A stretch of DNA of 64,000 nt from Hydrogenophaga borbori (lineage in GTDB: Bacteria > Pseudomonadota > Gammaproteobacteria > Burkholderiales > Burkholderiaceae_C), in assembly GCF_003417535.1 (NCBI RefSeq), contig NZ_QVLS01000001.1:124001-188000 (forward strand), given 5' to 3'. Below are positions 56,257 through 64,000 of this stretch, piece by piece. Position 1 is the stretch's first letter. Each line of letters starts with the position of its first letter. The translations under genes were made by a program, and so were the position numbers. The notes beneath the pieces were generated by a model. The model had not been told where the DNA came from and ran no database searches. It saw nothing but the letters and a program-made list of their open reading frames with translations.

Positions 56257-57837
56257 ATGGCCAGTCCCGACCACGAGCCCCCGTCGCCCGCGCAGCTGCA
56301 GGGGCTGAGCGTGAGCGCGCTCATCGATCGGCGGGCGCTGCAGCGGCCCTCGGCCATCGCCCTGTCCGCGCGCGCCGCCGCCGGGCACCGCGAGCGCCTG
56401 AGCTATGCGCAGCTCGCGCGCTGGCAGCGCCGCGTGGGCGAGGGCCTGGCCCGCCTGGGCGTGGCGCGCGGCGACCGCGTGGCCGTCTACCTGGACAACG
56501 ACGCCGGCCGCGAGGCGGTGCTCACGGCGCTGGGCTGCTGGGCCATTGGTGCGGTGGTGGTGCCGCTCAGCACCCGCGGGTCCGACGGGCAACTGGCCCA
56601 GGCCCTGGCGCTGGTGCGGCCCCGCCTGGTGGTGGGCCTGGCCGCCAGCGCGCCGCGCCTCGCGGCGGCCAGCGAGCTTCCCCTGGCGCTGCTGGACGGA
56701 CCCCAACCCGCCTGGCCGGCGACGCTGGACGGGCCGGCCCCGGGGCCGGCCGAGGCGGCCGGCCCGTCCGTGTCCCCCACCGAACCCGCCTGCCTGCTGT
56801 TCACCTCGGGCACCACGGCCCAGGCCAAGGCGGTGGTGCACACGCACCGCAGCCTGCTGCACGCGGGCCTGGCCATGGGCGCCGCCGTGGGGCTGGTGGC
56901 GGGCGACCTCTACCAGGGCGCGTTTCCCTTCTTCACGAGTTCCTGCCTGAACCTGGGCTGCATGTCCTCCTGGGTGCACGGCGCGGGTTTCGTCATGGAA
57001 CACCACCTGGACAGCGCGCAGCGCCTGGCCCTGGCCGACGCCGAAGGCACCACCGTCTACCACGGCGTGCCCTCGGTGATCCAGCTCATGCTGGCCGAGG
57101 CCGAGCGCGGCGCCGAGGGCCTGCGGCGCGTGCGGCGCCTGGCCTACGGCGGCGCGGCCATGCCGGCGCCCCTCATCGGGCGCGCGGCGGTCCGCTGGCC
57201 CTGGATGGAGCAGGTGCACGTCTGGGGCATGACCGAGAGCGGCCCGGCCGGGGCCTACCTGCCGCCGCACTGGCTGCCGGCCAAGGCCGGCCTCATGGGC
57301 CAGGCCATGCCGCACTGCGAGCTGCGCGTGGTGGACGGGGCGGGGCGGCCGGTCGGCCCCGGCACCCCGGGCGAGCTGCTGTTCCGCGGCCCCAGCCTGG
57401 CGGCCGGCTATTTCGAGGACCCCGAGGCCACCGCGCTCGCCTTCCGCGACGGCTGGCTGCACACCGGCGACCTGGTGGTGGCCGACGGCGACGGGCTGCT
57501 GCGCTTCATCGACCGCGTGAAGGACGTGATCAACCGCGGCGGCCTGAAAGTGTCCTCGGCCGCCGTTGAGGCCGCGCTGCTGCGCTTCCCGGGCATCGCG
57601 GACGTGGCCGTCGTGGCGGTACCCGACGAACGGCTGGGCGAGGAGGTGGCCGCCTGCGTCGTTCCGGCGCCGGGCCACACCCTGGACACGCAGACCCTGG
57701 GCGAGTGGTGCCGCGCCCACCTGGCTCGCCACGAGGTGCCGCGCCGCTGGGCGGTGATGCCGGCGCTGCCGCGCAACCCCATGGGCAAGGTGCTCAAGCG
57801 GGAACTGCGCCAGGCGCTGGCGGACGGGGGCGGCTGA
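56257..57837 (+). CDS. AMP-forming acyl-CoA ligase
   Basis: A 526-residue ANL-superfamily ligase. The A3 loop reads FTSGTTAQAKAVVHTH (about 182-197), with the usual G-x-P-K-G replaced by A-Q-A-K-A but the Lys kept. A5 is HVWGMTESGPAG near 326, the hinge and A8 region is FIDRVKDVINRGGLKVS near 417, and the catalytic Lys is 511 in RNPMGKVLKR. Likely activates a carboxylic acid for the neighbouring crotonase; the substrate is unknown. Last gene of the cassette that starts with the Bug-type protein. Confidence 0.9.
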   Translation: MASPDHEPPSPAQLQGLSVSALIDRRALQRPSAIALSARAAAGHRERLSYAQLARWQRRVGEGLARLGVARGDRVAVYLDNDAGREAVLTALGCWAIGAVVVPLSTRGSDGQLAQALALVRPRLVVGLAASAPRLAAASELPLALLDGPQPAWPATLDGPAPGPAEAAGPSVSPTEPACLLFTSGTTAQAKAVVHTHRSLLHAGLAMGAAVGLVAGDLYQGAFPFFTSSCLNLGCMSSWVHGAGFVMEHHLDSAQRLALADAEGTTVYHGVPSVIQLMLAEAERGAEGLRRVRRLAYGGAAMPAPLIGRAAVRWPWMEQVHVWGMTESGPAGAYLPPHWLPAKAGLMGQAMPHCELRVVDGAGRPVGPGTPGELLFRGPSLAAGYFEDPEATALAFRDGWLHTGDLVVADGDGLLRFIDRVKDVINRGGLKVSSAAVEAALLRFPGIADVAVVAVPDERLGEEVAACVVPAPGHTLDTQTLGEWCRAHLARHEVPRRWAVMPALPRNPMGKVLKRELRQALADGGG

Positions 57838-57930
57838 GCCTCGCCCGCCGGGACCCTGGCGGCTGGCTAGGCGGGGGCCGGGGCCTGGGTCTATCATCCA
57901 TGCTTATATTTCCAACCAAGCGCGGATGCC

Positions 57931-58305
57931 ATGGCCGACATGATCGCCAGTGATGCCCAGGTCGAGAAAGGGCGGGTCTTCGAACTCGCCGCCGAGCTCT
58001 TCGGCGTGCTCTCCACCCCCATGCGGCTGCGCATCCTCAGCGCCTTGTGCGACCAGGAAAAGTCGGTCTCCCAGCTGCTGCGCGAGATCGACACCACCCA
58101 GCCCAACCTGTCGCAGCACCTGAACCTCCTCTACCGCTCGGGCGTGCTCGCCAAGCGCAAGGACGGTACGCAGGTGTTCTACCGCGTGCAGAGCGAGAAG
58201 GCCGTGATGCTGTGCCGCACCGTCTGCACCCAGATCGCGATCGAGATGGACGAGCCGGCCTCGGTGCCGGCGTCCGAGCGGCTGTCGCCGCGCGTGGCGC
58301 CCTGA
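57931..58305 (+). CDS. ArsR-type winged-helix regulator with possible thiol switch
   Basis: A 124-residue regulator with an ArsR-like winged helix: ELFGVLSTPMRLRILSAL (residues 22-39), the recognition helix TTQPNLSQHLNLLYRSGVL (about 55-73) and the wing KRKDGTQVFYRV (75-86). It has three cysteines: Cys40 in helix 2, Cys95 and Cys99 in the last helix. A helix-2 plus last-helix pair is the layout of the persulfide sensors BigR/SqrR/YgaV, whereas the ArsR metal motif ELCVCD is absent. So a redox or sulfide sensor is possible. It lies 215 bp upstream of odhA on the same strand. A TATCAT (57892-57897) may be its -10. Confidence 0.88.
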   Translation: MADMIASDAQVEKGRVFELAAELFGVLSTPMRLRILSALCDQEKSVSQLLREIDTTQPNLSQHLNLLYRSGVLAKRKDGTQVFYRVQSEKAVMLCRTVCTQIAIEMDEPASVPASERLSPRVAP

Positions 58306-58487
58306 GCACGCCCGCCGGTCACGCCCGCTTCACCACCCGTCACAGTATCGGCGTGGGCTTTGGCCCATGATCGCCCCCTTGGCGCGGGGCGGTGGCACAA
58401 TGCCGTTCGCAGTCAGGTCCTTCCCATCACTGTCGCATCCGCCAACCGGTCCAGCCGTGTCGCGGAAGGTTGTCTTAACCAGCTAAT

Positions 58488-58504
58488 GTCTTCCCGAGGA
58501 AGAC
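58488..58504 (+). promoter_or_regulatory. 17-bp perfect palindrome just upstream of the odhA ribosome site
   Basis: GTCTTCC, CGA, GGAAGAC: 7-bp perfect arms with a 3-base spacer, ending directly before the Shine-Dalgarno GGAGGT (58505-58510). It can be an operator read through into the leader, or an RNA hairpin next to the ribosome site. A weak -10 (CACAAT, 58396-58401) lies upstream. The rest of the 215-bp gap after the ArsR-like gene shows no other feature. Confidence 0.55.
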
Positions 58505-58520
58505 GGAGGTCAGCGGATCC

Positions 58521-61412
58521 ATGAGCGATACCCCATCGAACGCGGGCAACATCTACGTTGCCTATCAGGGCAACTCGTATCTCTTCGGCGGCAACGCGCC
58601 GTACGTGGAAGAGATGTACGAGAACTACCTCGCCAACCCCACGAGCGTGCCGGACAACTGGCGCGAGTACTTCGACGCCCTGCAGAACGTGCCCGCGGTC
58701 GACGGCAGCAACGCCAAGGACGTCCCGCACCTGCCGGTCGTCAATGCCTTCGCCGAGCGCGCCAAGCAGGGCGGCACCACCGTGGTGGTGGCCTCCGGCG
58801 CCGATTCCGAGCTGGCCCGCAAGCGCACCGCCGTGCAGCAGCTCATCGCGGCCTACCGCAACGTCGGCGCCCGCTGGGCCGACCTGGACCCGCTCAAGCG
58901 CGCCGAGCGCCCCCACATTCCCGAGCTCGAGCCCTCGTTCTACGGCTTCACCGACGCCGATTACGAGACGGTGTTCAACACCAGCAACACCTTCTTCGGC
59001 CGCGACTCCATGTCGCTGCGCGACCTGCTGAACGCGCTGCGCGAAACCTACTGCGGCTCCATCGGCGCCGAGTACAACTACATCACCGACCAGAACCAGA
59101 AGCGCTGGTGGCAGGAAAAGCTGGAAGCCACGCGCACCCGCCCGGCCTACAACGCCGAGAAGAAGAAGCACATCCTGGAGCGCCTGACGGCCGCCGAGGG
59201 CCTGGAGCGCTTCCTTCACACCAAGTACGTCGGCCAGAAGCGCTTCTCGCTCGAAGGTGGCGAGAGCTTCATCGCCTCCATGGACGAGCTGGTGCAGCAG
59301 GCCGGCCAGGCCGGCATCCAGGAAATCGTCATCGGCATGGCCCACCGCGGCCGCCTCAACGTGCTGGTCAACACCCTGGGCAAGATGCCCAAGGACCTGT
59401 TCGCCGAGTTCGACCACACCGCGCCCGAGGACCTGCCCGCCGGTGACGTGAAGTACCACCAGGGTTTCAGCTCCGACGTCGCCACCCCCGGTGGCCCGGT
59501 GCATCTCTCGCTGGCCTTCAACCCCTCGCACCTGGAGATCGTCAACCCGGTGGTCGAGGGCTCGGTGCGCGCCCGCATGGACCGCCGCGGCGACCCCCTG
59601 GGCAAGCAGGTGCTGCCCGTGCTGGTGCATGGCGACGCCGCCTTCGCCGGCCAGGGCGTGGTCATGGAAACCCTGGCGCTGGCCGAGACGCGTGGCTATT
59701 CCACCGGCGGCACGGTGCACCTGGTCATCAACAACCAGATCGGCTTCACCACCTCCGACCCGCGCGACAGCCGCTCCACCCTGTACTGCTCGGACATCGT
59801 GAAGATGATCGAGTCGCCCGTGCTGCACGTGAACGGCGACGACCCCGAGGCCGTGGTGTTCGCCACCCAGCTCGCGCTCGAGTTCCGCCTGGCCTTCCAG
59901 AAGGACGTGGTGGTCGACATCGTCTGCTTCCGCAAGCTGGGCCACAACGAGCAGGACACCCCCAGCCTGACCCAGCCGCTGATGTACAAGAAGATCGCGG
60001 CCCACCCCGGCACGCGCAAGCTGTACGCCGACCGCCTCGCGGCCCAGGGCCTGGGCGAGACGCTGGGCGACGACATGGTCAAGACCTACCGCGCCGCGCT
60101 CGACGAGGGCCGCCACACGGTGGACCCAGTGCTCACCAACTTCAAGAGCAAGTACGCGGTCGACTGGAGCCCCTACCTGGGCAAGAAGTGGAGCGACAGC
60201 GCCGACACCGCGATCCCGCTGACCGAGTGGAACCGCCTGGCCGAGCGCATCACCACCATCCCCGACACCGTGACGCCGCACCAGCTGGTGAAGAAGGTCT
60301 ACGGCGACCGCGCGGCCATGGCCCGCGGCGATATCCCGGTGGACTGGGGCATGGGCGAGCACATGGCCTTTGCCTCGCTGGTGGCCAGCGGCTTCCCGGT
60401 GCGCCTGTCCGGCGAGGACTGCGGCCGCGGCACCTTCACCCACCGCCACGCGGTCGTGCACGACCAGAACCGCGAGAAGTACGACGAGGGCACCTACATC
60501 CCGCTGCAGAACGTGGCCGAGAACCAGGCCCCGTTCGTGGTGATCGACTCCATCCTCTCGGAAGAGGCGGTGCTGGGCTTCGAGTATGGCTACGCGTCGA
60601 ACGACCCGAACACCCTGGTGGTGTGGGAAGCGCAGTTCGGCGACTTTGCCAACGGCGCGCAGGTGGTGATCGACCAGTTCATCGCCTCCGGCGAAGTGAA
60701 ATGGGGCCGCGTCAACGGCATCACCCTGATGCTGCCGCACGGCTACGAAGGCCAGGGCCCCGAGCACAGCTCGGCCCGCCTGGAGCGCTTCATGCAGCTG
60801 GCGGCCGACACCAACATGCAGGTGGTGCAGCCGACCACGGCCAGCCAGATCTTCCACGTGCTGCGCCGCCAGATGGTGCGCCCGCTGCGCAAGCCGCTGA
60901 TCCTGTTCACGCCCAAGAGCCTGCTGCGCAACAAGGACGCCACGTCGCCGCTGTCCGAGTTCACCAAGGGCGGCTTCCAGACCGTCATCCCCGAGCAGAA
61001 CGCCGAGGTGGTGAAGAAGGCCGAGAAGGTCAAGCGCGTGATCGCGTGCTCGGGCAAGGTCTACTACGACCTGGTCAAGAAGCGCGAGGAGAAGGGCAGC
61101 GAGGACGTGGCCATCATCCGCGTCGAGCAGCTCTACCCCTTCCCGCACAAGGCGTTCGCCGCCGAGCTCAAGCGCTTCCCGAACGCGGCCGACATCGTGT
61201 GGTGCCAGGACGAGCCGCAGAACCAGGGCGCCTGGTTCTTCGTGCAGCACTACATCCACGAGAACATGCTCGAGGGCCAGAAGCTGGGCTACGCCGGTCG
61301 CGCGGCCTCGGCCTCGCCGGCGGTGGGCTACGCCCACCTGCACCAGGAGCAGCAGAAGCAGCTGATCGACGCCGCCTTCGGCAAGCTCAAGGGCTTCATC
61401 CTCACCAAGTAA
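58521..61412 (+). CDS. odhA: 2-oxoglutarate dehydrogenase E1 component
   Basis: ThDP-dependent decarboxylation of 2-oxoglutarate in the TCA cycle. The 963-residue protein has the N-terminal E2-contact segment NSYLFGGNAPYVEEMYENY (about 19-37), GMAHRGRLNVLVNTLGKM (about 272-289), LVHGDAAFAGQGVVMET with the ThDP site (about 370-386), INNQIGFTTSDPRDSRS (about 402-418) and QGPEHSSARLERFMQLA near 751. Length is normal. First gene of odhA-odhB-lpd; preceded by a strong ribosome site. Confidence 0.98.
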   Translation: MSDTPSNAGNIYVAYQGNSYLFGGNAPYVEEMYENYLANPTSVPDNWREYFDALQNVPAVDGSNAKDVPHLPVVNAFAERAKQGGTTVVVASGADSELARKRTAVQQLIAAYRNVGARWADLDPLKRAERPHIPELEPSFYGFTDADYETVFNTSNTFFGRDSMSLRDLLNALRETYCGSIGAEYNYITDQNQKRWWQEKLEATRTRPAYNAEKKKHILERLTAAEGLERFLHTKYVGQKRFSLEGGESFIASMDELVQQAGQAGIQEIVIGMAHRGRLNVLVNTLGKMPKDLFAEFDHTAPEDLPAGDVKYHQGFSSDVATPGGPVHLSLAFNPSHLEIVNPVVEGSVRARMDRRGDPLGKQVLPVLVHGDAAFAGQGVVMETLALAETRGYSTGGTVHLVINNQIGFTTSDPRDSRSTLYCSDIVKMIESPVLHVNGDDPEAVVFATQLALEFRLAFQKDVVVDIVCFRKLGHNEQDTPSLTQPLMYKKIAAHPGTRKLYADRLAAQGLGETLGDDMVKTYRAALDEGRHTVDPVLTNFKSKYAVDWSPYLGKKWSDSADTAIPLTEWNRLAERITTIPDTVTPHQLVKKVYGDRAAMARGDIPVDWGMGEHMAFASLVASGFPVRLSGEDCGRGTFTHRHAVVHDQNREKYDEGTYIPLQNVAENQAPFVVIDSILSEEAVLGFEYGYASNDPNTLVVWEAQFGDFANGAQVVIDQFIASGEVKWGRVNGITLMLPHGYEGQGPEHSSARLERFMQLAADTNMQVVQPTTASQIFHVLRRQMVRPLRKPLILFTPKSLLRNKDATSPLSEFTKGGFQTVIPEQNAEVVKKAEKVKRVIACSGKVYYDLVKKREEKGSEDVAIIRVEQLYPFPHKAFAAELKRFPNAADIVWCQDEPQNQGAWFFVQHYIHENMLEGQKLGYAGRAASASPAVGYAHLHQEQQKQLIDAAFGKLKGFILTK

Positions 61413-61497
61413 AGACAGTCTGTCGGGTGCGTGGCCTCGCGGTCGCGCCGCCAGGCGCCCGACGCTTCCCCTATAGAACGAACGCACGGAACAGAAC

Positions 61498-62745
<1,248 letters not shown>

Positions 62746-62755
62746 GGACCGCACG

Positions 62756-64000
62756 ATGAGCCAGCAATTCGACGTCATCGTCATCGGCGGCGGCCCCGGG
62801 GGCTACATCGCGGCCATCCGCGCCGCGCAACTGGGCTTCAAGGTGGCCTGCATCGACGAGTGGAAAAACGCCAAGGGCGGTGCCGCCCTGGGCGGCACCT
62901 GCACCAACGTGGGCTGCATCCCCTCCAAGGCGCTGCTGCAGTCGTCCGAGCACTACGAGCACGCCGGCAAGCACTTCGCCGAGCACGGCATCGAGGTCAA
63001 GGGCCTGAGCCTGGACGTGGGCCAGATGCTCAAGCGCAAGGACCAGGTGGTCGAGCAGAACAACAAGGGCATCGAGTTCCTTTTCAAGAAGAACAAGGTG
63101 GCCTTCTTCCACGGCCGCGGCTCGTTCGTGAAGGCGGTCGAGGGGGGCTACGAGATCAAGGCCGGCGAGGAGAGCCTCGTCGGCAAGCAGGTCATCGTCG
63201 CCACCGGCTCCAATGCGCGCGCGCTGCCCGGCGCGCCCTTCGACGAGGAGAACATCCTTTCGAACGACGGCGCCCTGCGCGTGGGCGCGGTGCCCAAGAA
63301 GCTGGGCCTGATCGGCTCGGGTGTCATCGGCCTGGAAATGGGCTCCGTCTGGCGCCGCCTGGGCGCCGAGGTGACCATCCTCGAAGGCCTGCCCACATTC
63401 CTGGGCGCGGTGGACGAGCAGATCGCCAAGGAAGCCAAGAAGGCCTTCGACAAGCAGGGCCTGAAGATCGAGCTGGGCGTGAAGGTCGGCGAGGTCAAGT
63501 CCGGCAAGAAGGGTGTGTCCATCGCCTACGCCAACGCCAAGGGCGAGGCGCAGACGCTGGAGGTGGACAAGCTGATCGTCTCCATCGGCCGCGTGCCCAA
63601 CACCATCGGCCTCAACGCCGAGGGCGTGGGTCTGCAGCTCGACGAGCGCGGCGCCATCGTGGTCGATGGCGACTGCCGCACCAACCTGCCGGGCGTCTGG
63701 GCCGTCGGTGACGTGGTGCGCGGCCCCATGCTCGCGCACAAGGCCGAGGAAGAGGGCGTGGCGGTGGCCGAGCGCATCGCGGGCCAGCACGGGCACGTGA
63801 ACTTCAACACCATCCCCTGGGTGATCTACACCAGCCCCGAGATCGCCTGGGTGGGCGAGACCGAGCAGCAGCTCAAGGCCCGCGGCGCCGCCTACAAGGC
63901 CGGCACCTTCCCCTTCATGGCCAACGGCCGCGCGCGCGCGCTGGGCGACACCACTGGCATGGTGAAGTTCCTGGCCGATGCCGCGACCGACGAGATCCTG
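62756..64000 (+). CDS. lpdA: Dihydrolipoyl dehydrogenase (2-oxoglutarate dehydrogenase E3), 5' part
   Basis: The first 415 codons are inside the window; the dimerisation end with the active-site His is cut off. Seen: FAD motif [21 protein letters not shown] (residues 8-27), redox cysteines Cys49 and Cys54 ([16 protein letters not shown]), NAD motif [20 protein letters not shown], and [20 protein letters not shown]. It starts 10 bp after odhB and has no lipoyl domain, unlike the E3 of the PDH operon. Second lpd copy in the window, so a distinct symbol suffix would be needed. Confidence 0.97.
   Translation, partial: MSQQFDVIVIGGGPGGYIAAIRAAQLGFKVACIDEWKNAKGGAALGGTCTNVGCIPSKALLQSSEHYEHAGKHFAEHGIEVKGLSLDVGQMLKRKDQVVEQNNKGIEFLFKKNKVAFFHGRGSFVKAVEGGYEIKAGEESLVGKQVIVATGSNARALPGAPFDEENILSNDGALRVGAVPKKLGLIGSGVIGLEMGSVWRRLGAEVTILEGLPTFLGAVDEQIAKEAKKAFDKQGLKIELGVKVGEVKSGKKGVSIAYANAKGEAQTLEVDKLIVSIGRVPNTIGLNAEGVGLQLDERGAIVVDGDCRTNLPGVWAVGDVVRGPMLAHKAEEEGVAVAERIAGQHGHVNFNTIPWVIYTSPEIAWVGETEQQLKARGAAYKAGTFPFMANGRARALGDTTGMVKFLADAATDEIL

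Noticed and set aside
52911..57837. A citronellol/geraniol (atu) degradation cluster, suggested by the AtuA-family gene
   Set aside because: The biotin-dependent geranyl-CoA carboxylase and acyl-CoA dehydrogenase genes that define the pathway are not here. AtuA-family proteins are widespread outside it.

Overview
The window looks like chromosomal DNA of a beta-proteobacterium of the order Burkholderiales, most likely family Comamonadaceae (Hydrogenophaga/Acidovorax-like). This rests on the very high GC content with long GC-rich shadow reading frames, on the gene order rpsB-tsf-pyrH-frr-uppS-cdsA-dxr-rseP-bamA-skp-lpxD-fabZ-lpxA-lpxB-rnhB, and on the aceE-aceF-lpd and odhA-odhB-lpd operons with lipoyl-carrying subunits. 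The assignment is by recognition, not by a search. I see no rRNA, tRNA, CRISPR array, insertion sequence, integrase or prophage gene. No gap between genes exceeds about 215 bp.

Layout: (1) 1-3.8 kb, housekeeping singletons: the 3' end of a class I amidotransferase, a YggT membrane protein, a fused NAD(P)HX repair enzyme and a DadA-like FAD oxidoreductase. (2) 4.0-19.3 kb, a dense co-directional run from translation (rpsB, tsf, frr) through UMP kinase to envelope biogenesis (undecaprenyl-PP and CDP-DAG synthesis, DXR, RseP, BamA, Skp, lipid A synthesis), ending with RNase HII and a SpoU-type RNA methyltransferase. (3) 19.3-24.3 kb, carA and carB with an unrecognised 120-codon gene between them. 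(4) 24.5-28.2 kb, an AraC regulator, an alpha/beta hydrolase, greA, a DUF4149 membrane protein and convergent folD. (5) 28.3-37.9 kb, a FixL/FixJ-like two-component pair divergent from the pyruvate dehydrogenase operon.

(6) 38.0-41.2 kb, an alkylation-damage operon: Oxygenase-NA-like dioxygenase, alkB, ada and a second, diverged oxygenase. An almost E. coli-identical Ada box lies in front of it, yet the Ada protein has lost all four zinc cysteines of its N-terminal sensor domain. The last gene replaces the HxD iron motif by HxG. (7) 41.2-45.0 kb, an NlpC/P60 peptidase, an AbfD/HpaB-family flavoprotein lacking two of three iron-sulfur cysteines, and a divergent TetR-isochorismatase pair with a palindromic operator between them. 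(8) 45.0-48.8 kb, a three-gene undecaprenyl-phosphate/lipid-glycosylation operon that starts with a PAP2-GT2 fusion. (9) 48.9-57.8 kb, an acyl-CoA cassette: prpE, LysR, Bug-type binding protein, AtuA-like protein, GST, a crotonase without the usual catalytic glutamates, and an acyl-CoA ligase. (10) 57.9-64.0 kb, an ArsR-like regulator followed by the 2-oxoglutarate dehydrogenase operon, cut by the window end in lpd.

Most of the window is ordinary core genome. The unusual material is in regions 6 to 9, above all the rewired Ada operon and the carrier-lipid fusion operon.
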